Source of the DNA: Pseudomonas chlororaphis
GTDB lineage: Bacteria; Pseudomonadota; Gammaproteobacteria; Pseudomonadales; Pseudomonadaceae
Direction: 5' to 3'
Length of the DNA stretch: 64,000 bases
NCBI RefSeq assembly: GCF_003731765.1
Contig: NZ_MOAL01000001.1
Coordinates: forward strand, 310,001 to 374,000
This document shows, piece by piece, positions 47,053-56,289 of this stretch; the stretch's first letter is position 1; the number at the start of each line of letters is the position of its first letter. Below the pieces are notes generated by a model that saw only the letters and a list, made by a program, of their open reading frames with translations, was not told where the DNA came from and did not search any database. Made by a program: the position numbers and the translations under genes.

Positions 47053-47199
47053 TCAACGCTTGAAAGGTTGCTGTTGCTGTGCGATTTCGATGGGAGCGTC
47101 TGTCTTGTTCGACCACAGACTTTGCGCATAACCCGTTGTGACCACACCCAAACCGAACAAAATAACCAACATCCATAGTAAATCCGGTTTGCGTTTCAT
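47053..47199 (-). CDS. 48-residue membrane peptide
   Basis: ATG at 47199 with a strong GAGGGGGG ribosome-binding sequence nine bases upstream. Sequence starts MKRKPDLLWMLVILFGLGV, one hydrophobic helix at about 8-24, then TGYAQSLWSNK and a polar tail rich in glutamine ending PFKR. Positive-inside N-terminus suggests a signal-anchor or cleavable leader (GYAQ). I recall near-identical unannotated peptides in other Pseudomonas at this place. Function unknown. It fills most of the ygfA-EVE gap. Confidence 0.75.
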   Translation of the reverse strand: MKRKPDLLWMLVILFGLGVVTTGYAQSLWSNKTDAPIEIAQQQQPFKR

Positions 47200-47395
47200 C
47201 GATTGCCCCCCTCAGGCACTTCACACACGATGACAGCAGCGGTTTCCATTATTAGGCCGTGCAGCAGCGTCAAGCTTAAAATCCCGGCATTTTGCGATAA
47301 CGTGAACCCACACGCAAATGCTGGCGTCAACCGACTGTCGGTTTGTCATAAAATTGCCCGACAACTTGTCCAATTGCCCCTGGAGAGCACACACG

Positions 47396-47845
47396 ATGGC
47401 CTATTGGCTGATGAAGTCCGAGCCGGAAGAACTGTCGATCCAGGACTTGGAGCGCCTCGGCGAAGCCCGCTGGGACGGCGTACGCAATTACCAGGCACGC
47501 AACTTCCTGAGGGCGATGGCGGTGGGCGACGCCTTCTTCTTTTACCACTCCAGTTGCCCCGAGCCGGGCATTGCCGGGATCGGCCGAATCATCCAGGCCG
47601 CCTACCCCGACCCCACCGCCCTGGAACCTGAAAGCCACTACTTTGACCCCAAGGCCAGCGCCGAGAAGAACGCCTGGAGCGCCATCGACGTGGCCCATGT
47701 CGAAACCTTCGCCAAGGTGCTGCGTCTGGACTACCTGAAACAACAAAGCGCCCTCGCCGAACTGCCCCTGGTGCAAAAAGGCAGCCGCTTGTCAGTGATG
47801 CCGGTCACCGCCGAGCAATGGGACGCCGTGCTCGCCCTGCGTTAA
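47396..47845 (+). CDS. EVE domain protein
   Basis: 149 residues from the ATG at 47396, with TGGAGAG upstream. Starts MAYWLMKSEPEELSIQDLE, then RWDGVRNYQARNFLRAMAVGDAFFFYHS and GIAGIGRI, the PUA-like EVE fold thought to bind modified nucleobases in DNA or RNA. Function inferred from fold only. Confidence 0.93.
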   Translation: MAYWLMKSEPEELSIQDLERLGEARWDGVRNYQARNFLRAMAVGDAFFFYHSSCPEPGIAGIGRIIQAAYPDPTALEPESHYFDPKASAEKNAWSAIDVAHVETFAKVLRLDYLKQQSALAELPLVQKGSRLSVMPVTAEQWDAVLALR

Positions 47846-47967
47846 ATCACGCTAGCCAAGCATCCACCAGGCAATAGGTTTAGGCTGGCGCTCTTTGCGT
47901 TGACGAACATCAAGTCACCCAAGGCTTGGCTCGTCAAACTAGGACGCTTCAGCCGCAGGATGCTCCC

Positions 47968-48933
47968 ATGTCGACCCAGCACCGTTCCTCCCGCCTTTTT
48001 GCCATTGCCTTATTGATTCTGCTGCTGGGTGCAGGGGGCTTTGGTTATTGGAAGTCCCTCAGCGACCGCTTGCCCGACGGCCTGAGCATGGGCAATGGCC
48101 GCCTTGAAGCCACTGAAGTGCAGATCGCCAGCAAAATCCCCGGGCGCCTGGCCGAAGTGCGGGTCAACGAGGGCGACAAGGTGCTGAAGAACCAGCTTCT
48201 GGCACGCATGGACACCCGCACCCTGGAAGCGCAACGCAGCCAGGCTGAAGCCGAAGTGGTACGCGCGCGGGAAAACTTCGCCGCCGCCGAAGCCAATGTG
48301 CAACTGCGCCAGAGCGAATTGTTGCTGGCCCATCAGGAACTCGGGCGCTCCCAGGCCCTGTTTCGGCGCGGTTTCGCCAGCCAGCAGTTGATCGACCAAC
48401 AGCAGGCCCGCCTGAACACCGGCAATGCCGCCGTGCTGGCCGCCCAGGCCCAGGTGGCGGCGGTCAAGGCGGCCATCGGCGCCGCCCAGGCCCAGGTTGC
48501 GCAACTGACCAGCGAGATTGACGACAGCAGCCTGCGCGCGCCGATCGACGGCATCATCCAGTTGCGCCTGGCCGAACCCGGTGAAGTGCTGGGTGCCGGC
48601 GGCCGGGTTTTGCTGCTGATCGACCCCAACGACCAATACATGAACCTCTACCTGCCCGCCTCGGTCACCGGGCGCCTGACCGTGGGCGACGAGGCCCGCA
48701 TCCTCCTCGACGCCCTGCCCGCCCAGCCGTTGAAGGCCAAAATCAGCTTTGTCGCCGCCAAGTCCCAGTTCACCCCCAAAGAAGTGGAAACCCGCGATGA
48801 GCGGCAGAAGCTGGTGTTCCGGGTCAAAGTCCGCCTGATCGAACCCAGCGCCGTGCCCCAGGCCAAACCGGGCATGCCCGGCGCCGGCTATGTACGCACC
48901 GCCCCCCTGGACTGGCCGGCCAACCTGCAATGA
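47968..48933 (+). CDS. HlyD family efflux adaptor protein (YhiI type)
   Basis: 321 residues from the ATG at 47968. An N-terminal membrane helix at about 8-28 is followed by a barrel-lipoyl domain (VQIASKIPGRLAEVRVNEGDKV), a long coiled coil (about 80-190) and SSLRAPIDGIIQLRLAEPGEVLGAG. Periplasmic adaptor linking the downstream ABC proteins to an outer-membrane channel. Its stop overlaps the next start by four bases (ATGA). Confidence 0.93.
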   Translation: MSTQHRSSRLFAIALLILLLGAGGFGYWKSLSDRLPDGLSMGNGRLEATEVQIASKIPGRLAEVRVNEGDKVLKNQLLARMDTRTLEAQRSQAEAEVVRARENFAAAEANVQLRQSELLLAHQELGRSQALFRRGFASQQLIDQQQARLNTGNAAVLAAQAQVAAVKAAIGAAQAQVAQLTSEIDDSSLRAPIDGIIQLRLAEPGEVLGAGGRVLLLIDPNDQYMNLYLPASVTGRLTVGDEARILLDALPAQPLKAKISFVAAKSQFTPKEVETRDERQKLVFRVKVRLIEPSAVPQAKPGMPGAGYVRTAPLDWPANLQ

Positions 48934-51653
48934 GCGACCTGGCGCTGCAAGCCACCGCTATCCACCACCGCTATGGCCAACAGCCGGCCCTGATCGACAT
49001 CGCCTTCAGCCTGCCAGCCGGCACTCGCTGCGGTCTGATCGGGCCGGACGGCGCGGGCAAATCGAGCCTGCTGGGTTTGATTGCCGGGGTGAAAAAACTC
49101 CAGCAGGGCCAACTTGAAGTGCTCGGCGGCGACATTACCCAGCGCAAGCATCGCAATAGCCTGTATCCGCGCATCGCCTTCATGCCCCAGGGCTTGGGCG
49201 GCAACCTGTACCCCGAACTGTCCATCAGCGAGAACATCCGCTTTTTCGCCACCCTGTTCGGCCTGTCTAAACAACAGTGCGAGCAGCGCATGCATAACCT
49301 GCTGCTGGCCACCGACCTGCTGCGCTTCGCCGAACGCCCGGCGGGCAAGCTGTCCGGCGGCATGAAGCAGAAGCTCGGGCTGTGCTGTGCGTTGATCCAT
49401 GAACCGGACCTGTTGATCCTCGATGAACCCACCACCGGGGTCGACCCACTGTCTCGTCGGCATTTCTGGGAGCTGGTGGACGAGGTGCGCCGGCAACGCC
49501 CGCAACTGACCTTGCTGGTGGCGACGGCCTACATGGAAGAGGCCGAGCAATTCGAACACTGCCTGATGCTCGATCGCGGCAAGCTGATCGCCCAAGGCAC
49601 CAGCCGCGAACTGGCGAGCAGCACCCCCAGCGGCAAACTGGATGACGCCTTTACCCACTTCCAGGGCAGCAACGGCCACGACAATGAGCCGCTGGTGATC
49701 CCGCCACGCAGCGGCGAGCGCCAGGACATTGCCATCGAGGCCCACGAACTGACCCTGCGCTTTGGCGACTTCACCGCGGTGGACAAGGTCAGCTTCGCCA
49801 TCGGCCGCGGCGAGATCTTTGGCTTCCTGGGCTCCAACGGCTGCGGCAAGACCACCACCATGAAAGTCCTCACCGGGCTGATGCCGGCCACTGAAGGCAG
49901 CGCCAAACTGCTGGGCAACCCGGTCAATGCCAAGGACCTGGCGACCCGCAAGCGCGTGGGTTTCATGTCCCAGAGCTTCTCCTTGTACGGTGAACTCAGC
50001 GTGCGTCAGAACCTGGAGCTGCACGCCCGCCTGTTCGACTTGCCGAAGGCCGAAGGTGACCAGCGGATCGAGGAACTGATCCAGCGTTTTGACCTGCAAG
50101 CGATGGCCGAACAGCCGTCCGGCGCCCTGCCCCTGGGCTTGCGCCAGCGCCTGTCCCTAGCGGTGGCGGTGCTGCACCGCCCGGAAGTGCTGATCCTCGA
50201 TGAGCCGACTTCCGGCGTCGATCCGGCCGCCCGCGATGACTTCTGGCGACTGCTGGTGGAGCTGTCTCGGGAACAAGGGGTGACGATCTTTCTCTCCACA
50301 CACTTCATGAACGAAGCCCAGCGCTGCGACCGCATCTCACTGATGCACGCCGGCAAGGTGCTGGCCTGCGACACCCCGGCCGCGCTGCAGCAACAGTTCG
50401 CCGGCGAAACCCTGGAAGCGGCCTTTGTCACCTGCCTGGAGCAGGCCCAGGGTGCCGTAGAGGCGACGCCAGCCGCCGCCCCCGAGGACCAGGAGACGCC
50501 CAGCGCCGCCCCTGTCCACCGATCGGGATTCAGCGTTGCGCGCTGGCTGGCGGTGGCCACCCGGGAAGGCAAGGAACTGTTGCGCGACAAGGTACGCCTG
50601 GGCTTTGCCCTGCTAGGGGCGATTTTCATGATGGTGATCTTCGGCTACGGCATTTCCCTGGACGTGGAGAAACTCGCCTTCGCCGTCTACGACCAGGACC
50701 AGACCCCGCAAAGCCGTGCCTACCTGGAAGCCTTCCGCAGCTCGCGCTACTTCGATGAGCAGGCACCGATCCGCGACCCGGCAGAGCTGCATCGACGCCT
50801 GCAACGCTCGGACATCAAGCTGGCCCTGGAAATCCCCCCCGGCTTCGGCCGCGACCTCTACGCCGGGCGCCAACCTGTGGTCGCCGCCTGGCTGGATGGC
50901 GGCATGCCCTTTCGCGCCGAGACCAGCCGCAACTACGTAGAGGCGGTGCATCAGGCCAACCTCGAACAACTGGCCGCGCAAAGCAGCCCGGCGCAGAACC
51001 TGCGGGCGGCGGCCAAACTGGAAACCCGCTTTCGCTACAACCAGGATGTGGTCAGCGTGAACGCCATCGGCCCCGGGGTAATGGCGCTGATCCTGGCCTT
51101 TATCCCGGCCATGCTCACCGCCCTGGGCATCGTTCGAGAGAAGGAGCTGGGGTCGATCACCAACTTCTACGCCACGCCCCTGACCCGCCTGGAGTTCCTC
51201 CTCGGTAAACAGGCGCCCTACCTGCTGGTGAGCCTGATCAACCTGGCCTTGCTGGTGGCCATGAACCGCTGGCTGTTCGGCGTGCCCTTCAAGGGCAGCG
51301 GCCTGACCCTGGCCTTCGGCGGCCTGCTCTATGTGCTGGCGACCACCAGCATGGGCCTGCTGATCTCGGCGTTCACCCGCACCCAGATCGCGGCGATCCT
51401 CGGCACCATGATCATCACCAGCTTGCCGACCATCCAGTTCTCCGGGCTGATCGTGCCACGCTCGTCCCTGGAAGGCACCGCCGCGCTGATGGGGCAGCTA
51501 TTCCCTGCCGGGCACTTCCTCGACATTGCGGTCGGCACCTTTACCAAGGCCCTGGACTTGCGCCAGCTGTGGCCGCAATGCCTGGCGCTGTTCGGTTTCT
51601 TCCTTGGCTTCACCGGGCTGAGCCTGGCCATGCTGAAAAAGCAGGAGGCTTGA
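48930..51653 (+). CDS. RbbA-type ABC transporter, two ATPase domains fused to a permease
   Basis: 907 residues. ATPase 1: Walker A GPDGAGKSS from residue 39, signature LSGGMKQ at 141, Walker B LLILDEP at 161. ATPase 2: Walker A GSNGCGKTT at 301-309, Walker B LILDEPTSG near 421. The second signature reads LPLGLRQR and the first H-loop is ATAYMEE without histidine, as I remember for RbbA relatives. An ABC-2 type membrane domain with about six helices occupies residues 550-905. Similar to E. coli RbbA/YhiH, with HlyD upstream and permease downstream forming an exporter. Confidence 0.92.
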   Translation: MSDLALQATAIHHRYGQQPALIDIAFSLPAGTRCGLIGPDGAGKSSLLGLIAGVKKLQQGQLEVLGGDITQRKHRNSLYPRIAFMPQGLGGNLYPELSISENIRFFATLFGLSKQQCEQRMHNLLLATDLLRFAERPAGKLSGGMKQKLGLCCALIHEPDLLILDEPTTGVDPLSRRHFWELVDEVRRQRPQLTLLVATAYMEEAEQFEHCLMLDRGKLIAQGTSRELASSTPSGKLDDAFTHFQGSNGHDNEPLVIPPRSGERQDIAIEAHELTLRFGDFTAVDKVSFAIGRGEIFGFLGSNGCGKTTTMKVLTGLMPATEGSAKLLGNPVNAKDLATRKRVGFMSQSFSLYGELSVRQNLELHARLFDLPKAEGDQRIEELIQRFDLQAMAEQPSGALPLGLRQRLSLAVAVLHRPEVLILDEPTSGVDPAARDDFWRLLVELSREQGVTIFLSTHFMNEAQRCDRISLMHAGKVLACDTPAALQQQFAGETLEAAFVTCLEQAQGAVEATPAAAPEDQETPSAAPVHRSGFSVARWLAVATREGKELLRDKVRLGFALLGAIFMMVIFGYGISLDVEKLAFAVYDQDQTPQSRAYLEAFRSSRYFDEQAPIRDPAELHRRLQRSDIKLALEIPPGFGRDLYAGRQPVVAAWLDGGMPFRAETSRNYVEAVHQANLEQLAAQSSPAQNLRAAAKLETRFRYNQDVVSVNAIGPGVMALILAFIPAMLTALGIVREKELGSITNFYATPLTRLEFLLGKQAPYLLVSLINLALLVAMNRWLFGVPFKGSGLTLAFGGLLYVLATTSMGLLISAFTRTQIAAILGTMIITSLPTIQFSGLIVPRSSLEGTAALMGQLFPAGHFLDIAVGTFTKALDLRQLWPQCLALFGFFLGFTGLSLAMLKKQEA

Positions 51654-52771
51654 TGCACACGTTCGCTCACATCCTGCGCCTGGGCTTCAAAGAGCTCACC
51701 AGCCTGCGCCATGACAGCGTCCTGCTGCTGTTCCTGTTCTATGCCTTTACCGTGGCGATCTACATGCCCGCCGCCGGCTCGGTGATCGGCGTGCACAACG
51801 CCAGCGTGGCCCTGGTGGACGAGGACCGCAGCCACCTCTCGCGGCAACTGGCCGATGCCCTGCAACCACCGGAGTTCCAGCCCGCCGTGCTGCTGCCCTA
51901 TGACCGGCTGGACCAGGTCATGGACAGCGGCCAGTACACCTTCGTGATCAACGTGCCGGCCAACTTCCAGAGCGACCTGCTGGCTGGACGGCAACCGGCG
52001 TTGCAGGTCAACGTGGACGCCACTGCCATGAGCCAGGCCTTTATGGGAGCGGGTTATATCGGCCGAATCTTCCAGCGCGAGCTGCTGGACTACAGCGGCC
52101 AGGGCGCCGCGACCAGCCAGGCACCGGCGCTGCTGACCACCCGCGCCCTGTTCAACACCAACCTGGAAGGTGGCTGGTTTCTGGCGGTGATCCAGATCGT
52201 CAACAACATCACCATCCTGGCCATTGTGCTGACCGGCACCGCCCTGCTGCGCGAGCGCGAACACGGCACCCTCGACCACTTGCTGGTGCTGCCGCTGACG
52301 GCGCTGGAAATCATGCTGGCGAAGATCTGGAGCAACATGCTGGTGGTGGTGCTGTGCACCTGGATCTCCCTGGAGGTGATCGTCAAAGGCGCGCTGGGGG
52401 TGCCGCTGGCGGGGTCGATGACGCTGTTCCTGATGGTCACCGCGCTGTATCTGTTTGCCAGCACGGCCTTGGGGATTTTCCTCGCCACCCTGGCCCGCTC
52501 GACGCCACAGTTCGGCTTGCTGGCGATCCCGGTGATCATCCCGATGTTGCTGCTGTCCGGCGGCAGCACGCCGCTGGACAGCATGCCGCAATGGCTGCAG
52601 TGGGTGATGCAGGGCTCGCCGTCGACGCATTTTGTCAGCCTGAGCGCGGCGATCCTGTTTCGCGATGCCGGGGTCAGCGTCGTCTGGCCCGACCTGCTGG
52701 CGCTGACGGCGATCGGCCTGCTGTTCTTCGCCGTCGCCCTGGCACGCTTCCGTAAAAGCCTTGCCTCATGA
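51653..52771 (+). CDS. ABC-2 type permease (YhhJ-like)
   Basis: 372 residues from the ATG at 51653, which shares a base with the upstream stop (TGATG). One N-terminal helix (VLLLFLFYAFTVAIYMP), a large periplasmic domain, then five C-terminal helices, ABC2_membrane_3 pattern with LREREHGTLDHLLVLPLTALEIMLAKI. Third component of the HlyD-RbbA exporter. Substrate unknown. Confidence 0.93.
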   Translation: MHTFAHILRLGFKELTSLRHDSVLLLFLFYAFTVAIYMPAAGSVIGVHNASVALVDEDRSHLSRQLADALQPPEFQPAVLLPYDRLDQVMDSGQYTFVINVPANFQSDLLAGRQPALQVNVDATAMSQAFMGAGYIGRIFQRELLDYSGQGAATSQAPALLTTRALFNTNLEGGWFLAVIQIVNNITILAIVLTGTALLREREHGTLDHLLVLPLTALEIMLAKIWSNMLVVVLCTWISLEVIVKGALGVPLAGSMTLFLMVTALYLFASTALGIFLATLARSTPQFGLLAIPVIIPMLLLSGGSTPLDSMPQWLQWVMQGSPSTHFVSLSAAILFRDAGVSVVWPDLLALTAIGLLFFAVALARFRKSLAS

Positions 52772-52772
52772 C

Positions 52773-52895
52773 CTGGCTTGCCGCGATAGCGCCGGCAAGC
52801 CGTCTCCTACAACAGCACACGCCCCCTGTAGGAGCTGGCTTGCCAGCGATAGAGCCCTCAAGACCACCACTGCCAGCAAGCCGGCCCCTACAACA
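52773..52895. repeat. REP cluster (three elements)
   Basis: GGCTTGCCG/CGGCAAGCC at 52775-52801, TGTAGGAGCTGGCTTGCCAGCGATAG at about 52827-52852 and an inverted partial copy GCCAGCAAGCCGGCCCCTACA at about 52872-52892, between the permease stop and a convergent gene. The alternating orientation is BIME-like. Confidence 0.85.
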
Positions 52896-52901
52896 TCGGG
52901 A

Positions 52902-53312
52902 TTACTGGATGATCAGGTTGTTGAACAACAGGTCTTCCACCACCGGCTTGCCGGTCTCGTCGTTCATCACTTGCTGCACTTGCTTCAGGGCTTCCTGACG
53001 CAGCTTTTCCTTGGCTTCGACGTTGTTCATGGTTTCGGTGGTTTGCTGGGCAAACAACGCCACCAACTGATTGCGGATCAACGGCTCATTGGCCTTGACC
53101 GCCTGGGCCGCTGGATCACCCGTGACCTTCAAGGCCACATCCGCCTTGTACACCTTGAGTTTCGGGCCACCGTCCAGGCCGTAGTTACCCACGAACGGCG
53201 GGTTCAGGCTGAGGTAACTGACTTTCGGTGCCCCTTCGCCCTCTTTGGCTTCTTCCGCCATGGCTGCCACAGGCAGAGACAGGGCCAGCATCAACATGAT
53301 CCACGCTTTCAC
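52902..53312 (-). CDS. FliL-like exported protein
   Basis: 136 residues from the GTG at 53312, which has AAGGAG six bases upstream. Longer in-frame sequence and a later ATG lack such a site. Signal peptide ends AMA near residue 18, then a charged linker and YLSLNPPFVGNY, DVALKVTG, QLVALFAQQTTETMNNVEAKEKLRQEALKQVQQVM, the pattern of the FliL C-terminal domain. Unlike FliL it has a cleavable-looking leader and no flagellar neighbours. Confidence 0.82.
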   Translation of the reverse strand: MKAWIMLMLALSLPVAAMAEEAKEGEGAPKVSYLSLNPPFVGNYGLDGGPKLKVYKADVALKVTGDPAAQAVKANEPLIRNQLVALFAQQTTETMNNVEAKEKLRQEALKQVQQVMNDETGKPVVEDLLFNNLIIQ

Positions 53313-53470
53313 AGTTCGCTCCTTATCCGGTTTGCGGCCTAGCATAAAGGCCCGCCCGCCAGAGCCCAAGCACAAAGCTTATGGCTGGCTATCAGGACCG
53401 GGCATGCTCGTTGACCGCTTTGATCACACACTTACACTTATCGGCCACCACTCCCAAAGGAATAGCCCTG

Positions 53471-54448
53471 ATGAAAGCCGTGCTGTGCAAAGCCTTCGGC
53501 CCCGCCGAAACGCTGGTGCTGGAAGACGTCGCGAGTCCTGCGCCGAAGAAGAACGAAATTCTCCTGGAGGTGCATGCGGCCGGGGTCAACTTCCCGGACA
53601 CGCTGATCATCGAGGGCAAATACCAGTTCAAACCGCCCTTCCCGTTCTCCCCGGGTGGCGAGGCTTCTGGAGTGGTCAGTGCCGTGGGGGAAAAGGTCAG
53701 CCACCTCAAGGTCGGCGACCGGGTCATGGCCCTGACCGGCTGGGGCAGCTTTGCCGAGCAGGTGGCGGTGCCCGGCTACAACGTGCTGCCGATCCCGGCG
53801 GCCATGGACTTCAACACCGCCGCCGCCTTCAGCATGACGTACGGCACTTCGATGCACGCCCTCAAGCAGCGCGGCAACCTGCAGCCCGGGGAGACCCTGC
53901 TGGTGCTCGGCGCTTCGGGTGGTGTGGGCCTGGCCGCCGTGGAGATCGGCAAAGCCATGGGTGCCCGGGTGATCGCCGCCGCCAGCAGCGCCGAGAAGCT
54001 CGAAGTGGCCAAGGCAGCCGGGGCCGATAAGCTGATCAACTACAGCGAAAGCAACCTCAAGGACGAGATCAAGCGCCTCACTGACGGCAACGGCGTGGAC
54101 GTGATTTACGACCCGGTAGGGGGCGACGTGTTCGACCAGGCCATCCGCTCTATTGCCTGGAACGGCCGCCTGCTGGTGGTGGGGTTTGCCAGCGGACGCA
54201 TCCCGGAGCTGCCGGTGAACCTGGCCCTGCTCAAAGGTGCTGCGGTAATCGGTGTGTTCTGGGGCTCATTTGCCCAGCGCCAGCCCGAAGACAATGCCGC
54301 CAACTTCCAGCAACTGTTCGGCTGGTTCGCCGAGGGCAAGCTCAAGCCTTTGGTGTCCAAGGTCTATCCCTTGGCCGACGCACCACAGGCCATCAACGAC
54401 CTGGGGCAACGCAAGGCCGTGGGCAAGGTGGTGGTGCAGGTTCGTTGA
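53471..54448 (+). CDS. NADPH:quinone oxidoreductase family protein (zinc-independent MDR)
   Basis: 325 residues from the ATG at 53471. Catalytic GroES-like fold followed by Rossmann domain with GASGGVGLAAVEIGKAMG at about 141-158. No structural or catalytic zinc cysteine cluster is seen, so it belongs to the quinone-reductase/crotonyl-CoA-like side of the MDR family. PVGGDVFDQAIRSIAWNGRLLVVGFA is typical. Substrate undefined. Confidence 0.92.
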   Translation: MKAVLCKAFGPAETLVLEDVASPAPKKNEILLEVHAAGVNFPDTLIIEGKYQFKPPFPFSPGGEASGVVSAVGEKVSHLKVGDRVMALTGWGSFAEQVAVPGYNVLPIPAAMDFNTAAAFSMTYGTSMHALKQRGNLQPGETLLVLGASGGVGLAAVEIGKAMGARVIAAASSAEKLEVAKAAGADKLINYSESNLKDEIKRLTDGNGVDVIYDPVGGDVFDQAIRSIAWNGRLLVVGFASGRIPELPVNLALLKGAAVIGVFWGSFAQRQPEDNAANFQQLFGWFAEGKLKPLVSKVYPLADAPQAINDLGQRKAVGKVVVQVR

Positions 54449-54453
54449 GACGC

Positions 54454-55104
54454 TCAGTAAGCGGCTGAGGACTTGCAGCGTTGCAGCCGCGCTTCCAGGT
54501 TGCGATCGGGCATGGCGTGGCTGCGCAAGGCATGCACGGTCTGCTCGACGTAATCACGGGTGGTGCCATAACGCCCGCAGGCGCTTTCAAACACCTGGCT
54601 CAGCACGTGATCCGGCAGGTTGCCGGCGTAGCTGGGCAGGTGCCGCTCCAGCACAAACCCCAAGGCCTGGACCTGCTGGCCATCCTCAAGCCGGCAATTG
54701 AGCCAGTGCGGACGATACGACGGGTAAGGCATCTCGCGTTGCCACAGGGCATACAGCGAGGCCTCCAGTTGCTCAGCAGGCAAGCGATAGGCAAAACCAC
54801 TGCAAGAACCGCCGCGATCCAGCCCCAGCACCAGCCCCGGCAACTCCGGCGTGCCCCGATGCTCGTGGGACCACAGGTACAAACCACGGTGGTAGCCATG
54901 AACCCTTCCACGCATGCGCTCGACCGCCGAGCACTCGGGCCGCCAGATCAGCGAACCGTAGGCAAAAAGCCAGACTGGGCCGCCTTTGTGCAGGGACATG
55001 GTGGATTGCATTGAGCTGAGCAATTGCTCGTGGGTCAGCTGCGGCCCCAGATCAAGTCGCGGAGGGTAAGCCAGGCTCGAGAAACTGTTTTCAATGGCGG
55101 TCAT
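54454..55104 (-). CDS. ChaC-family gamma-glutamylcyclotransferase
   Basis: 216 residues from the ATG at 55104; downstream methionines are less likely. VWLFAYGSLIWRPE is the gamma-glutamylcyclotransferase glycine-rich loop. RVHGYHRGLYLWSHEHRGTPELPGLVLGLD is typical of ChaC, which degrades glutathione to oxoproline and Cys-Gly. The conserved catalytic glutamate lies in the region around YALWQREM. A large palindrome lies about 130 bp upstream of the start. Confidence 0.9.
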   Translation of the reverse strand: MTAIENSFSSLAYPPRLDLGPQLTHEQLLSSMQSTMSLHKGGPVWLFAYGSLIWRPECSAVERMRGRVHGYHRGLYLWSHEHRGTPELPGLVLGLDRGGSCSGFAYRLPAEQLEASLYALWQREMPYPSYRPHWLNCRLEDGQQVQALGFVLERHLPSYAGNLPDHVLSQVFESACGRYGTTRDYVEQTVHALRSHAMPDRNLEARLQRCKSSAAY

Positions 55105-55233
55105 GGCGAATAGCGTTCGGCTCCTCGCATATAGAGAATTACTGAATAGAACGCGCAGCAGTAACTTCAAGACACATAAGTTTTAAGGCAAGTTAAGTGC
55201 CATCAAGCGGATGTAAAGTAAGTTGGAGCGCGA

Positions 55234-55285
55234 TATATAACCTACCGGTATTTAATCAATTAACTAAATACCAATAGGCTATATA
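55234..55285. repeat. 52-bp imperfect AT-rich palindrome
   Basis: Arms TATATA-A-CCTA-CC-GGTATTTA (55234-55254) and TAAATACC-AA-TAGG-C-TATATA (55265-55285) match at 18 of 21 positions around a 10-base centre. It lies between the CDP-6-deoxy-type reductase stop (55321) and chaC start (55104). A nested operator or hairpin is plausible. Confidence 0.7.
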
Positions 55286-55320
55286 CGCAGTTATAACGAA
55301 GGCTGTCAGCCCTGAGCACT

Positions 55321-56289
55321 TCAGGGCCGGGGGGCGTAGGCAAACACGTCGGCGCGCATCTGGTGGGCATCCATCCCGGCGTTGACCAGGGCATCCAGGG
55401 TGGCATAGATCATCGCCGGCGAACCGCTGGCATAGACATGCACCGCCGACAGGTCAGCGATGTCCTCGCAGACCGCTTCATGCAGCATGCCGCAGCGCCC
55501 TTCCCAGCCGCAGAGATCGCTGACCACCTTGTGCAGGAAGAGGTTGGGCGTTTGCTGCCAGTCCTGCCAATGCTCCAGCTGGTAGAAATCCTCTGGCCGG
55601 CGCACACCCCAATACAGGTGCACCGGGTGCTTGAACCCCTGGGCCCGGCAGTGCTCGATCAGGCTGTGCATCTGCGCCATGCCGGTGCCCGCAGCGATCA
55701 GCACCAAAGGCCCGTCCGGCAGCTCCGCCAAGTGGGTGTCGCCATACGGCAGCTCAACCCGGGCCATGCCGTTGCGCTGCAACTGCTGGAGCAGGGTTTG
55801 CGCACTGTTTTCGCGCACCAGCACATGCAGCTCCAGGTCACGGCCACCATGAGGCGCCGATGCCAGGGAGAAAGCCGACTTCTCGCCGTTGTCCCGCTCC
55901 AGCATCAGGTACTGCCCGGCGTGATAACGCGGCGGTTTGCCAGCTGGCGCCCGCAGTCGCACGCGCCAGACGTCGCCGCCCACCTCCAGGCACTCGGTCA
56001 GTTGGCACGACAGGCTGCGAACCGGTAGCTCGCCCAGCGCCAGAACGCCATCCCAGAGCACGATGCAGTCCTCCAGCGGCTCGGCGATGCAGGTATAGAA
56101 CTCACCGTGATCACGCACATCACCGGCCTGTTGCACCCGGCCTTCCACCAACAAGGCTGCGCACACGTGGCAGTTGCCATTGCGGCAGCTCTGCGGGCAT
56201 TCATAGCCCAGGCGCCGCGCCGCATCGAGAATCCGCTCGCCGGGCAATGTCTCAAGCACTGCTCCGGAGGGCTGCAAGGTTACACGCAT
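55321..56289 (-). CDS. CDP-6-deoxy-delta-3,4-glucoseen reductase-like ferredoxin/flavin oxidoreductase
   Basis: 322 residues from the ATG at 56289, whose A is the last base of the ubiD stop (TGATG). N-terminal 2Fe-2S domain with Cys35, Cys40, Cys43 and Cys67. Then a FAD-binding barrel (YHAGQYLMLER, FSLASAP) and an NAD(P) domain with AAGTGMA. Annotated in Pseudomonas as AscD/E3-like, but the ubiD-fre adjacency known from E. coli suggests a flavin/electron-transfer role. Exact substrate unknown. Confidence 0.9.
   Translation of the reverse strand: MRVTLQPSGAVLETLPGERILDAARRLGYECPQSCRNGNCHVCAALLVEGRVQQAGDVRDHGEFYTCIAEPLEDCIVLWDGVLALGELPVRSLSCQLTECLEVGGDVWRVRLRAPAGKPPRYHAGQYLMLERDNGEKSAFSLASAPHGGRDLELHVLVRENSAQTLLQQLQRNGMARVELPYGDTHLAELPDGPLVLIAAGTGMAQMHSLIEHCRAQGFKHPVHLYWGVRRPEDFYQLEHWQDWQQTPNLFLHKVVSDLCGWEGRCGMLHEAVCEDIADLSAVHVYASGSPAMIYATLDALVNAGMDAHQMRADVFAYAPRP

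Noticed and set aside
46952..47224. 90-codon leftward frame overlapping ygfA
   Set aside because: A different frame at 47053-47199 gives a clear signal-anchor peptide with a strong ribosome-binding site, so the longer frame is a shadow.
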